Position numbers and translations under genes: made by a program
Part shown: piece after piece, positions 17,044-25,799 of the stretch
Layout: every line of letters starts with the position of its first letter
How positions within the stretch are numbered: the stretch's first letter is position 1
Notes under the pieces: model-generated
The model's input: the letters and a program-made list of their open reading frames with translations, nothing else
The model's database searches: none
What the model was told of the DNA's origin: nothing
Origin: Leptothoe sp034932105
GTDB lineage: Bacteria; Cyanobacteriota; Cyanobacteriia; Phormidesmidales; Phormidesmidaceae
Direction of reading: 5' to 3'
Length of the DNA: 64,000 bases
Assembly (NCBI RefSeq): GCF_034932105.1
Contig: NZ_JAYGIG010000015.1
Coordinates: forward strand, 1 to 64,000

Positions 17044-17539
17044 GCTTCTCTCCTTTTGGTCAATACACAATGCCGTACACATGCCACTTGCTGGTTGAGC
17101 CGTTACTGATTTAGGGATGAACTAATCTGAAAGCATTGCATTAAGCCAAGACCTTGCAGATGAAATGATAGTTCGGAGCAGCAACGCCCTGATTTACCAA
17201 TGGATGGTCAAATCTACTAAAGCAAGGGGGTTTAGAGCTGGACATCTGGCATATCTCTACCTAAGGGACACCTCCTTGTTAAAACTGGAACGATAAATCG
17301 ACTGGTTGAAGCTAGTCTAACGTCTTGCCTAGGGCATTAACTCAATACCCATAGGAAACATTCCCACAAAGAATGCCCAAGTCTGCTGAAGGCAAAACCT
17401 TTCTAGGTAGTCTACATCATCCTAATCTAGACGAGTAACCGTAAAATGCAAAAGATTAACCTATATGGCTTAAGGAATTCAGCCGTATATCGCGAAAAGC
17501 TCTTTCAGCCACATCAGGGGCGGACCAAACTCAAAACAG
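17044..17539. other. ~500-bp gene-free stretch downstream of accB
   Basis: No credible gene, tRNA or strong terminator found. A 73-codon frame at 17446-17667 is mostly antisense to accB. The stretch is the 3' flank of accB and the 5' flank of the 16663-17043 gene. Confidence 0.4.
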
Positions 17540-18037
17540 CTAACTCTGCTTCACCCGCATCAAGGGCTGACCAAACTCAACCGGTTCAGCATTTTGGACC
17601 AAAATTTCGACAATTTCACCAGAGACCTCAGCCTCAAGCTCATTCATCAGCTTCATCGCCTCGATAATGCAGACGGTTTGTCCAGATTTAATCCGATCAC
17701 CCGTATTTACAAACGGAGATTCATCGGGGGCTGGGGACCGATAGAACGTACCTACCATCGGTGAGGTAATCTCGTACAGATCGGATACGGCGGCCACCGG
17801 TGGTGCGGCGGCCATCGGTGGTGCGACGGCCATCGGTGGTGCGGCGGTTGTTGCCAATGCCTGGGGAGCCGCTGCAGACTGTAACGTAGCATCTGAAGCG
17901 AACATCACAGCTTGACCGGGAGCGGTAGCCTTGCGCAATGTGAGCTCAAAATTAGGATTTTTAAGCGTCAGCTCAGCAATATCTGTTTGATCAAGAGCTG
18001 CAACTAGCTGACGAAGCTCACTAAAATCCAAATCCAC
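17540..18037 (-). CDS. accB: Biotin carboxyl carrier protein of acetyl-CoA carboxylase
   Basis: Carries biotin between the carboxylase and transferase parts of acetyl-CoA carboxylase, the first committed step of fatty-acid synthesis. It is 165 residues. The N-terminal helix is followed by an Ala/Pro linker (TTAAPPMAVAPPMAAAPPVA, an imperfect repeat). The biotinyl domain has the classic EAMKLMNE with the acceptor Lys at residue 129. It ends QPLMRVKQS. It lies 134 bp downstream of efp on the same strand, the conserved cyanobacterial order, so co-transcription is likely. Confidence 0.96.
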   Translation of the reverse strand: MDLDFSELRQLVAALDQTDIAELTLKNPNFELTLRKATAPGQAVMFASDATLQSAAAPQALATTAAPPMAVAPPMAAAPPVAAVSDLYEITSPMVGTFYRSPAPDESPFVNTGDRIKSGQTVCIIEAMKLMNELEAEVSGEIVEILVQNAEPVEFGQPLMRVKQS

Positions 18038-18171
18038 TGTCTACAACTCCAAATTAACAATTAGTGACACCTACCAACAGGGTCTGCTTAGAGCAGTCTA
18101 CTCCAGTAGAGGACTGCACAAAAACCGACCGTAGGGAGCCAAAACCAACTCTTCATCTACGTTGATAAGAA

Positions 18172-18729
18172 TCACTCTCTACCGAGGTAGGAGTCATTCC
18201 GGGTGTCGATTTTAATCCTTTCACCGATCGAGATAAATAAGGGCACCATCACCTGGGCCCCTGTTTCTACGGTGGCTGGCTTGGTTCCACCGGTGGCCGT
18301 ATCGCCTTTTACCCCAGGGTCGGTCTCAGTCACTTCCAACACCACCGAGTTAGGTAAATCGACCTCTAGCACTTGCTCATTCCACTTGAGGACCGTCACC
18401 TCCATTTCCTCCTTTAAATATTTGACCTGGGGTCCGATCTCCTTTGCAGAAAGCTGGGACTCGTCATAGGTTTCCATATTCATGAATACATACTGGTCAC
18501 CATCGCGATAAGTGTATTGCATCACGCTCTTTTCTACGACTGCTTGGGGAAGAGTTTCCCCAGCGCGAAATGTGCGATCAACAACGCTACCGGTTTGGAC
18601 GTTCTTTAATTTAGTCCGGACGAAGGCTGCCCCTTTTCCAGGTTTTACATGGAGAAACTCCACTACTCGCCACACGGAGCCATCAATTTCAATGCTAGTA
18701 CCGGTGCGAAAATCATTGCTAGAAATCAT
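18172..18729 (-). CDS. efp: Translation elongation factor P
   Basis: Relieves ribosome stalling at polyproline stretches by promoting peptide-bond formation. It is 185 residues with the three-beta-barrel layout. The N-domain loop PGKGAAFVRTKLKN carries Lys32 at the tip position that contacts the P-site tRNA. The centre has EYxx-like YTYRDGDQYVFMN, and the C-terminal signature is TATGGTKPATVETGAQVMVP. A modification enzyme is not seen nearby. It is the first gene of the efp-accB unit, and its promoter must lie in the 18730-18967 region shared with the divergent cyclophilin gene. Confidence 0.97.
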   Translation of the reverse strand: MISSNDFRTGTSIEIDGSVWRVVEFLHVKPGKGAAFVRTKLKNVQTGSVVDRTFRAGETLPQAVVEKSVMQYTYRDGDQYVFMNMETYDESQLSAKEIGPQVKYLKEEMEVTVLKWNEQVLEVDLPNSVVLEVTETDPGVKGDTATGGTKPATVETGAQVMVPLFISIGERIKIDTRNDSYLGRE

Positions 18730-18824
18730 GGTGCTGGCAGGCTGTAGATTGATAGTCGATGGTTAATATTCGGCCCTTATTGTACAGCTCAGCGGTCATT
18801 TACCCGTACGGTTATGAATTAATC

Positions 18825-18896
18825 CCTGGTGATCACCTGGTGATCACTGACCCCATGCAGTGATTTATACAAGATATCTAGAACCGCATGGGGTCA
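18825..18896. repeat. 11-bp tandem repeat and hairpin in the efp/cyclophilin divergent promoter
   Basis: CCTGGTGATCA occurs at 18825-18835 and 18836-18846, creating the palindrome GGTGATCACC at the junction. Directly after it, TGACCCCATGC (18848-18858) pairs with GCATGGGGTCA (18886-18896) around a 27-base loop. The position between divergent starts suggests operator sites or a small RNA structure. No known motif is recognised. Confidence 0.55.
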
Positions 18897-18967
18897 ATGT
18901 CTGAGACGCTCCACACTATGGCAAGATCGTAAAGGTTTGTCACGCCGTTGTCGTTATATTTCCAACT

Positions 18968-20119
18968 ATGGCTCGTTTCCAATCCTGCTTTCAGACTGCC
19001 CTTGCGGGTCTTTTGAGCATCAGTTTTAGTTTTATCCTCAGCTTTGGTTGGTTTTCGGTGCCATCGGCCCAGGCAGCTGTGCTTCCCTTTGCTATGCCGG
19101 TGGCCTATCTGCCAGTGGCCTATTTACCCCCTGGGGATGCCATTACTGACCCTAGGGCACTACTGCGCTATTCCCTCCCCATCGATAGTCCAGAAATTCG
19201 TCAGATTCAGGATAATTTGGAGGGGCTGAACTATGCCCTGCGCACGAAACAGTGGGGACGGGCAAAGCGGGAAATCAATCAGTCGACAAAACTTCTGACC
19301 CGGAAGCGTCCAGCCATTTTAGAGGCGATTCCAGAGGAGCGGCGGGCCATGGCTGAGCCCCTGTTTGGGAAAATTGATGCTCAGCTAGAAGCCATGCAAA
19401 CGGCGTTGTCAACCAAGGATGTGGATAGCCTGTGGAGTGGGCGACGGACGACCCTGGGCCTGATTGGCGAACTGGAGTATTTGATGGTTAAGGGGTTTCC
19501 CTATGAGGTGCCCGCAGAGTATGACCACCTGCCCCAGCTGAAGGGACGGGCCACGATTGAGTTCAAAACCAATGAAGGCCCCGTAACGGTGGTGGTGGAT
19601 GGGTATAGTGCCCCAGTCACGGCGGGCAACTTTGTGGACCTGGTTAAACGGGGTTTTTATGATGGCATGACCTTTGACCGGGCTGAGGAAAATTATGTAC
19701 TGCAAACGGGGGATCCCGCTGGTCCAGAAGTGGGGTTTATTGATCCGAAGACCAAGCAGTATCGGGCTATTCCTTTGGAAATTTTAGTGTCCGGTGATGA
19801 CGCCCCCACCTATGGGGCCACCTTAGAAGAACTGGGGCGGTTTCTAGAAAAGCCCGTACTTCCGTTCAATTCCTTTGGGGCCCTAGCCATGGCCCGGCCA
19901 GAGTCTGATCCGGATGGGGCCTCGTCCCAATTCTTTTTCTTCCTATTTGAACCAGAATTGACCCCGGCGGGGTTAAATCTGCTGGATGGCCGCTACTCCG
20001 TATTTGGCTACACCATTGAGGGGAAAGAAGCCCTGGATAGGATGGGACATCAGGGGGGCAAAATCCTCTCTGCTAAGGTAGTTGACGGGTTGGATAATTT
20101 GGTGACACCGCAGGCGTGA
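18968..20119 (+). CDS. Cyclophilin-type peptidyl-prolyl isomerase, TLP40-like, lumenal/periplasmic
   Basis: A 383-residue protein. A signal peptide spans residues ~1-37 (hydrophobic core, cleavage after PSAQA). Residues ~55-185 are helical (LRYSLPIDSPEIRQIQDNLE) as in the TLP40 N-domain. The C-terminal half is a cyclophilin: GRATIEFKTNEGPVTV, TAGNFVDLVKRGFYDGMTFDR, QTGDPAG and SSQFFFFLFEPELTPAGLN with GRYSVFGYTIEG. TLP40 is the thylakoid-lumen PPIase associated with photosystem II phosphatase in plants; in cyanobacteria it aids folding of exported proteins. A short repeat near the mature N-terminus reads PVAYLPVAYLP. The stop overlaps the thiL start by 4 bp. Confidence 0.9.
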   Translation: MARFQSCFQTALAGLLSISFSFILSFGWFSVPSAQAAVLPFAMPVAYLPVAYLPPGDAITDPRALLRYSLPIDSPEIRQIQDNLEGLNYALRTKQWGRAKREINQSTKLLTRKRPAILEAIPEERRAMAEPLFGKIDAQLEAMQTALSTKDVDSLWSGRRTTLGLIGELEYLMVKGFPYEVPAEYDHLPQLKGRATIEFKTNEGPVTVVVDGYSAPVTAGNFVDLVKRGFYDGMTFDRAEENYVLQTGDPAGPEVGFIDPKTKQYRAIPLEILVSGDDAPTYGATLEELGRFLEKPVLPFNSFGALAMARPESDPDGASSQFFFFLFEPELTPAGLNLLDGRYSVFGYTIEGKEALDRMGHQGGKILSAKVVDGLDNLVTPQA

Positions 20120-21195
20120 GCAGTCCTGGTCCTGCGTCTGGCTCCATGTCTGGGTCTACAGCTAGGTCCACCATTGCCGAGCTAGGGGAGCATGAAGTGC
20201 TGCGACGGTTGCACCGCTTTTGTGGGGCGATGGTGGGGGACGATGGGGCGTTGCAGGCCTTGCCCCCCGGTGAGCAGTTGGTGGTGACCACCGATGTTCT
20301 GGTGGATGGGGTGCATTTTTGCGATCGCACCCTCCCCCCTCTGGACCTGGGCTGGCGCGCCGCCGCCGTCAACCTATCGGACTTGGCCGCCATGGGGGCA
20401 AAACCCCTGGGGCTAACCATTGGCCTCACCCTACCAGCCCACACCAGTTGGCCCTGGCTAGAAACGGTTTACCAGGGCCTCACCGACTGCTTAGGTCAGT
20501 ATGGAGGAGCCATCCTCGGCGGCGATCTCTGTCGGGGGGATCACCGCAGTTTGGCCATTACGGCCCTGGGCTCCGTTCAGCCCCACCAGGCCCTGTATCG
20601 CCATCGGGCCCAGCCAGGACAAGTCTTAGTCACCACGGGGGTACATGGAGCCTCCCGGGCGGGCTTAGCCCTGCTGTTGGGTGAACTGGATGGCGCGCTG
20701 GATGAGACTTGGGAGCAGAGCAATCCCTCCTCCATCACCCGCCAGACCTGGATTACGGCCCATCAACGACCCATACCGCAGTTTGAGGCCATCGCCACCC
20801 TGCGTCGGCTCCACACCCAAACCGAAAATGCCCCAGCTGATGCCCCAGCTTGTATGGACACCAGCGATGGCCTTGCCGATGCCGTGATCCAAATTTGCCG
20901 CCAGAGTCAGGTGGGGGCAACCCTACTGCGCTCCCAGTTACCCATTCCCCCCGGTCTAGTCGATGCCGTTGGTACCACCACCGCCGCACAATGGACCCTT
21001 TACGGCGGGGAAGACTTTGAACTGGTGCTCAGTCTGTCTCCGGCCATGGCGGAGGCGTTTGTGCAACAGCACCCTGGCAGCCAAATCATTGGGCACACCA
21101 CTAGGGCACACCAAATTCGCTTAAGGGATGATCTGACCCAAGGCCCTGACGTGGCGTTGGACCAGGGGCAGGGGTATCAACATTTTGGCGAGTAG
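20116..21195 (+). CDS. thiL: Thiamine-monophosphate kinase
   Basis: Phosphorylates thiamine monophosphate to the active cofactor thiamine diphosphate. It is 359 residues. Motifs are GDDGAL, VTTDVLVDGVHF, the metal-binding VNLSDLAAMGAKP, GGDLCRGD, ITALGSV and CMDTSDGLADAV, ending with YGGEDFELVLSL. This is the PurM-like ATP-binding fold. A GTG start in GTGA overlaps the upstream stop by 4 bp, which implies translational coupling with the cyclophilin gene. The first ~20 residues (Ser/Gly-rich) are unconserved; initiation at the ATG 30 bp on is possible. Confidence 0.94.
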   Translation: MSSPGPASGSMSGSTARSTIAELGEHEVLRRLHRFCGAMVGDDGALQALPPGEQLVVTTDVLVDGVHFCDRTLPPLDLGWRAAAVNLSDLAAMGAKPLGLTIGLTLPAHTSWPWLETVYQGLTDCLGQYGGAILGGDLCRGDHRSLAITALGSVQPHQALYRHRAQPGQVLVTTGVHGASRAGLALLLGELDGALDETWEQSNPSSITRQTWITAHQRPIPQFEAIATLRRLHTQTENAPADAPACMDTSDGLADAVIQICRQSQVGATLLRSQLPIPPGLVDAVGTTTAAQWTLYGGEDFELVLSLSPAMAEAFVQQHPGSQIIGHTTRAHQIRLRDDLTQGPDVALDQGQGYQHFGE

Positions 21196-21221
21196 CGGGT
21201 GGTTTCCTCGCTAGTGATTTT

Positions 21222-22151
21222 CTAGTAGATTTTCCAAGCCTTCATGGCATAGCCAAACTCACATTCATTCGGGTGCAAAATTTCGGCCAATATCTCCAGG
21301 GAATCCACTAATCGGGGGCCGGGGCGATTGAAATATTGGTTGCCATCGACGATAAAAATACGACAGTCTTTAACTGCTTTTAGGGATTGCCAAGACGGCT
21401 GCTGCACCAGCTGATCCACAGACTGACGTCCCTGTTCTAGGTCATAGCCACAGGGCATGATCACCAACAAATCTGGGTCGGCGGCGGTAATATCGTCCCA
21501 GCCGATCCAAGGGGAATGGCGACCCACCTGGCCAAATAGGGGATGCCCCCCCGCCATAGACACCAGCTCAGGCACCCAGTTGCCCGCCCCCATCAGGGGA
21601 TCGGTCCATTCTAAACAGGCCACCGTGGGCTGGGGCAGTTTGGCCGGTACTTTTTTCAGACAGTCTTGGAGTCGGCCCTGGAGTTGGGCAATGGTTAGCT
21701 CTGCGATCGCAGCTCCATTCAGCGGATCCAGGGCCGTTGATACCTGCAGCAAATCATCCCATAGGTGGGACAGCACCTGGGGTTTGAGGGAAATCACCTC
21801 GGGTTGAGGCTGAATAATTTGAGCCACCGCCTTTTGGACATCCACCAGACTGGCGGCACACACCTCACATTGATCCTGGGTCAAAATGTGGGTAGGGCGT
21901 AGTTCCTGAAGCATGGCCACATCGACGCTATAAACGCTGAGGCCCCGATGGAGCAGCTCACTCACCCGATCATGAATTTCCTTGCTTTTGCCATTGGGGT
22001 CAAAGCTAGGGGCGGTACAAACCGGCAACTTCTGCACCTCAGGGGGAAAATCACAGGAGTGGGAGCGCCCCACCAATGAATCCCCAAACCCGAGTTGGAT
22101 GACTATTTCAGTGGCGCTGGGAATTAGGGAAACGATGCGAAGCTCAGACAT
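21222..22151 (-). CDS. Cobalamin-binding BtuF-like protein, no signal peptide
   Basis: A 309-residue protein of the helical-backbone metal-receptor (class III solute-binding) fold. Features are RIVSLIPSATEIVIQLGFGD, LVGRSHSCDFPPEV, LRPTHILTQDQCEVCA, VACLEWTDPLMGAGNWVPEL, and near the end GNQYFNRPGPRLVDSLEILA. This matches the COG0614 subgroup annotated as cobalamin-binding proteins. Unlike BtuF, it has no signal peptide or lipobox, so it is likely cytoplasmic. No ABC permease is adjacent. The Cys-X-X-Cys and several His might bind a metal or corrinoid. Confidence 0.88.
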   Translation of the reverse strand: MSELRIVSLIPSATEIVIQLGFGDSLVGRSHSCDFPPEVQKLPVCTAPSFDPNGKSKEIHDRVSELLHRGLSVYSVDVAMLQELRPTHILTQDQCEVCAASLVDVQKAVAQIIQPQPEVISLKPQVLSHLWDDLLQVSTALDPLNGAAIAELTIAQLQGRLQDCLKKVPAKLPQPTVACLEWTDPLMGAGNWVPELVSMAGGHPLFGQVGRHSPWIGWDDITAADPDLLVIMPCGYDLEQGRQSVDQLVQQPSWQSLKAVKDCRIFIVDGNQYFNRPGPRLVDSLEILAEILHPNECEFGYAMKAWKIY

Positions 22152-22459
22152 GCCAGCGCTTTGGGAAGAAATTACGTTTAGTAAAATACTGTCAGAAGCT
22201 ACAACGATAACTGACGTGCCAGGCGGTTAATGCCCATCATCATCGGAGCTTAAGGATTTTCAGGTGAAATTCTTTGCCCTACATCATAGAGCTTCCGTAC
22301 ACTTCTAATGAGTAATCATTAGTAATCAGATCCTAAATCGCGGATTCTAAATCGGCCTACTAGATCTGTCTAACCGTATCCAAACTAGGTTGGGGTATGC
22401 CGTTAAGCTAGGAAATCCTGACGGGATGAGGAGTCAGGCACTAGAATTCTGACTTCTAG
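22152..22459. other. ~308-bp intergenic stretch
   Basis: No gene found. It lies upstream of the BtuF-like gene. A cobalamin riboswitch was looked for, but no B12-box-like GCCACTG signature could be seen. A short direct repeat (CTAATGAGTAATCATTAGTAATCAG, only partly symmetric) lies near 22306-22329. Confidence 0.4.
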
Positions 22460-23389
22460 TTAGCGGGGACGGAACTCCACCGAGTTCACCTGGAGGATCA
22501 CATCAAAGTTTTCATAGACATCGTTGCCCAAAAGGCCAATGGGAACCTCATCGCCAATGCTAATGGGCATACGGGTCCGGGCAATATTACCCACGCGAAT
22601 CGAGTCGACATAGCCCACATCCACCAGGGTTTGACGACTGCTGGCGGTGGCCACGGGCACTTGCCCCACCACTTGAATGCCCAATTCGTTAGCCATGGCT
22701 CGGGTAATGTGGGTGTGGCTAGCGCCTGTGTCCAAAATCATCGGGTAACGGCTACCGTTGATCGTCACTTCCACCACTGGGGTACCCCCACGCCGCTCAA
22801 CTATTGGGATAGATGCATTTGAGATGGATGTATTCCTAGGGGTAGGGGCCTTGGGTGGATTGGATGTAGCAGTAGCGGGTGCTGCGCCAGTCTTGACAAA
22901 CGGTTTCGACAAGGGAACCTCAGCGGTCGGTCGCTGGAGCTGGGCCAACTGTTTTTGGGCTTGGGCTAAGTTACGGCCATAGTCCTTGAGCTTGGTTTGG
23001 GCCGTGGCATAGTGCTCATGGTCCACTGGCACCTGCTTGAGTTTTTCCATCGCCTGCTCCCAACGCCCCACAATTAAATCCCAATCATCCGGCGAGGTGG
23101 CCTGTTGACCTAAGGTAACGGCACTGGCGGCTAGGTTAAGGGCGTCTTGATAGGCGGTTTTTGAGGCATCTGGAGTGGCGTCTGCCGGGGTGGTGGGTGC
23201 CACCCCAGGGGTATTACTGACCTTAGAGTCTGGTATCCCAGCCTCGGTCGCCGCCGCGATCTTTGGGGGGGCAGAGTCCAGGGGCGCGGCCTCCCCCACA
23301 TTTTCCGTTTGGACTGGAACGGATTGACAGGCGGCTAGGGTTCCTAGGCACAGAATTTGAATAAGTCTGATTTGTTTTTTCCTAAGCAT
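22460..23389 (-). CDS. Retropepsin-like aspartic protease, lipoprotein
   Basis: A 309-residue protein. Residues 1-21 form a lipoprotein signal ending LGTLAAC, with Cys as the lipidation site. A Pro/Thr-rich stretch and a helical coiled-coil-like segment (WEQAMEKLKQVP, QAQKQLAQLQRP) follow. The last ~120 residues are a clan AA retropepsin-like domain: VEVTINGSRYPMILDTGASH with the catalytic Asp in DTGAS, later GLLGNDVYENFDV. One DTG per chain means it must dimerise to be active. Membrane-anchored in the periplasm. Divergent from carA. Confidence 0.85.
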   Translation of the reverse strand: MLRKKQIRLIQILCLGTLAACQSVPVQTENVGEAAPLDSAPPKIAAATEAGIPDSKVSNTPGVAPTTPADATPDASKTAYQDALNLAASAVTLGQQATSPDDWDLIVGRWEQAMEKLKQVPVDHEHYATAQTKLKDYGRNLAQAQKQLAQLQRPTAEVPLSKPFVKTGAAPATATSNPPKAPTPRNTSISNASIPIVERRGGTPVVEVTINGSRYPMILDTGASHTHITRAMANELGIQVVGQVPVATASSRQTLVDVGYVDSIRVGNIARTRMPISIGDEVPIGLLGNDVYENFDVILQVNSVEFRPR

Positions 23390-23483
23390 TGTTCAAATGT
23401 GCCCCATGGCCTCTAGGATAGTACCGGTCCCCATAGTTTTTTCTATGGGCATAGCCCCTACATACGTCCCTCTGTTGTAACCC

Positions 23484-24653
23484 ATGTCTATTTTTTCCAC
23501 TAACTCCCAGCCCGCGTTGCTGGTGTTGGCTGACGGCTCAGTGTTCCGGGGCTGGTCCTTTGGAGCCACCGGTACCGTCGTGGGTGAAATTGTCTTTAAC
23601 ACTGGGATGACGGGGTATCAAGAGGTCTTGACCGATCCGAGCTATCGCGGGCAGATTGTTACCTTCACCTATCCTGAACTGGGCAATACGGGGGTGAACG
23701 AGGCGGATGAGGAATCGGCCGCGCCCCAGGTGAACGGTGCGATCGCAAAAAATATCTGTGAGCGGCCCAGTAACTGGCGTTCCACCTCCTCCCTGCCCGA
23801 CTATCTCCAACAGCACAATATTCCTGGCATCTACGGCATTGACACCCGCCAATTAACCCGCAAACTCCGGACAGTAGGGGCCATGAACGGAGCGATTTCC
23901 AGCACAATTTTAGACCCGGACCAGCTGCTCCAGCAGCTAGAACAACTGCCCAACATGGAAGGGCTAAATCTGGTCAAGGACGTCAGTACCCCCACTCCCT
24001 ATGAATGGACAGAGCCAACCGATGCAAATTGGGAGTTTGCCCCAGGCACCCAACCCTCCCCGGCGACCACACCTCACCTCACCGTGGTCGCCATTGACTT
24101 TGGCATCAAACGCAACATCCTACGCCGGTTGGCCAGCTATGGCTGTCGCGTCGTCGTCGTTCCCATCGATAGCAGCCCAGAGGACATTCTCAGCTACAAG
24201 CCCGATGGCATTTTCCTGTCTAACGGCCCTGGGGACCCAGCCGCCGTTGAGTCAGCCCCAGCGTTAGTCAAAGCGCTCCTAGAAAGTGGACTCCCCACCT
24301 TTGGCATTTGCATGGGCCATCAAATCCTTGGGTTATCTTTTGGCGCTCAAACATTCAAACTCAAATTTGGCCATCGGGGTCTGAACCAACCCTGCGGCCT
24401 CACTGAGCAGGTGGAAATTACCAGTCAAAACCATGGCTTTGCCATTGATGTTGACACCATTCCCACGGCGGATGTCGAAGTCACCCATTTCAACCTCAAC
24501 GATCACACCGTGGCGGGGCTGCAACATAAAAAACTACCAGTATTCTCGGTGCAGTACCATCCAGAGGCAAGTCCTGGCCCCCATGATGCCGATTACCTAT
24601 TTGAAAAATTTATCACTCTCATGCGTGATCACCGCAATACTGGGGTGGGGTAA
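23484..24653 (+). CDS. carA: Carbamoyl-phosphate synthase small (glutaminase) subunit
   Basis: Supplies ammonia from glutamine to CarB for carbamoyl phosphate, feeding arginine and pyrimidine synthesis. It is 389 residues. The N-terminal CPSase domain (ADGSVFRGWSFGATGTVVGE, FNTGMTGYQEVLTDPSY, GIYGIDTRQLTRKLR) is followed by a class I glutaminase: FLSNGPGDP, the nucleophile Cys276 in GICMGHQ, and the His/Glu pair in SVQYHPEASPGP. ATG 23484 is used. carB is not in the window, as is common in cyanobacteria where the genes are unlinked. Confidence 0.96.
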   Translation: MSIFSTNSQPALLVLADGSVFRGWSFGATGTVVGEIVFNTGMTGYQEVLTDPSYRGQIVTFTYPELGNTGVNEADEESAAPQVNGAIAKNICERPSNWRSTSSLPDYLQQHNIPGIYGIDTRQLTRKLRTVGAMNGAISSTILDPDQLLQQLEQLPNMEGLNLVKDVSTPTPYEWTEPTDANWEFAPGTQPSPATTPHLTVVAIDFGIKRNILRRLASYGCRVVVVPIDSSPEDILSYKPDGIFLSNGPGDPAAVESAPALVKALLESGLPTFGICMGHQILGLSFGAQTFKLKFGHRGLNQPCGLTEQVEITSQNHGFAIDVDTIPTADVEVTHFNLNDHTVAGLQHKKLPVFSVQYHPEASPGPHDADYLFEKFITLMRDHRNTGVG

Positions 24654-24839
24654 TCTATGGTTCTATTACAGGAAAAACAGGAGAAAACCGTGGCTGAGAA
24701 ACCACAAATACGCTACAAATAGCCCTAGATTAGCCCTAGATCAATGCATTTAAGTTTCGCTTATTTTTCTTGCAGGCAGAAGCATCCTGACCTAGAATTA
24801 AACGTCTAATTTTGCCGTATCTATGACCTTGAGGAGGTT

Positions 24840-25211
24840 ATTATCGCTGAGTCACTGACCCTAACCGTAAGTTTAAGAGGCACCCGAGATGTTAGGGGGA
24901 AATGCCAAATATTTCGCCTCACTGGCCTCCTGGATGCATTTTCAGAACCTACATTTCGTAAGGTTTTGAATCGGTACATTGAGGAAGGTCCCACCCACAT
25001 TATTCTCGATCTATCGGCGATTGACTTTGTCGATAGCTCTGGTCTTGGTGCGTTGGTTCAACTGGTGAAAAAAGCCAAGGGCGAAAGCGGCAGTTTGCAA
25101 GTGGTAACCAATGCCCGCGTTACCCAGACGGTCAAACTTGTCCGTCTAGAAAAATTTCTTTCCCTACAGCCGACCGTGGATGCTGCCCTTGAAAGCCTAA
25201 AGGATTCTTGA
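24840..25211 (+). CDS. STAS-domain anti-sigma factor antagonist, non-canonical start codon
   Basis: Binds anti-sigma or similar switch proteins depending on phosphorylation of a Ser. The STAS domain reads CQIFRLTGLLDAFSEPTFRK, then IILDLSAIDFVDSSGLGAL (acceptor Ser in DSSGLG) and NARVTQTVKLVRLEKFLSLQ. This is close to cyanobacterial antagonists of the slr1856/slr1859 type. The frame is open from 24810, but there is no ATG, GTG or TTG before TTG 24966, which would remove the first strand and helix. A strong GAGGAGG at 24831-24837 precedes consecutive ATT (24840) and ATC (24843) codons, so start at one of these is proposed; ATC has the better spacing. Confidence 0.78.
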   Translation: MIAESLTLTVSLRGTRDVRGKCQIFRLTGLLDAFSEPTFRKVLNRYIEEGPTHIILDLSAIDFVDSSGLGALVQLVKKAKGESGSLQVVTNARVTQTVKLVRLEKFLSLQPTVDAALESLKDS

Positions 25212-25292
25212 TTGCACTGGTGGACTGGCCGTGGAAAGTCATGGATCACTGGAGTGCTCACTCGTCAGGGTGTTTGAGCATGTGGTTTTCCT

Positions 25293-25757
25293 ATGGATAA
25301 CCAGGATCAAACAGGTGTGGAACCGCTACCGATTCAACTGCCTGATGGGCTCCCCCTCAGTTGTCTCCAACCCCATCAGGTGCAATCTGTTCCTCCCATC
25401 GCCTTGGCTTACATTGGGGATGCGGTGTTCGAGCTTTACATTCGGCTACAGTTTTTATGGCCCCCCCAGCGGATCCAGGCATTTCACCAGCAGGTGGTGA
25501 GCCAGGTCAAAGCTGAGCAACAGGCTGATTTTTTGGCCCAGTTGATGCCCCATTTAGATGAAGCGGAAGCTGAGATTGTGCGCCGGGGCCGTAACGCTAC
25601 GTCTAAGTCACCCCGGCGTCTATCGGCAAAAATATATCGACAGGCAACGGCTTTTGAGGCATTGGTTGGCTATCTCTACATTACTAACCAAGAACGCTTG
25701 TTTGAGCTCTTGCCTCGACTAACTATTTCGCCGTCGGTTCATCCGAAAAGTACCTAA
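25293..25757 (+). CDS. mrnC: Mini-ribonuclease III
   Basis: RNase III-type nuclease without a dsRNA-binding domain, used in 23S rRNA maturation. It is 154 residues. The RNase III core has ALAYIGDAVFELYIR (catalytic Asp in GDAVFEL), AEIVRRGRNATSKSPRR and QATAFEALVGYLYI (catalytic Glu). ATG at 25293. It lies directly before the rRNA methyltransferase gene, 42 bp downstream, a conserved pairing that points to a shared role in ribosome assembly. Confidence 0.93.
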   Translation: MDNQDQTGVEPLPIQLPDGLPLSCLQPHQVQSVPPIALAYIGDAVFELYIRLQFLWPPQRIQAFHQQVVSQVKAEQQADFLAQLMPHLDEAEAEIVRRGRNATSKSPRRLSAKIYRQATAFEALVGYLYITNQERLFELLPRLTISPSVHPKST

Positions 25758-25799
25758 GCGGTATGAGGTATGATGTGACTTCGCTTCTACTCCTGATCC

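Noticed and set aside
17446..17667. 73-codon ORF at the accB 3' end
   Set aside because: Mostly antisense to accB and without features.
19950..20120. TPP riboswitch for thiL
   Set aside because: thiL overlaps the upstream coding gene by 4 bp, leaving no leader; no CUGAGA core seen.
22152..22459. Cobalamin riboswitch before the BtuF-like gene
   Set aside because: No B12-box or conserved core could be recognised.
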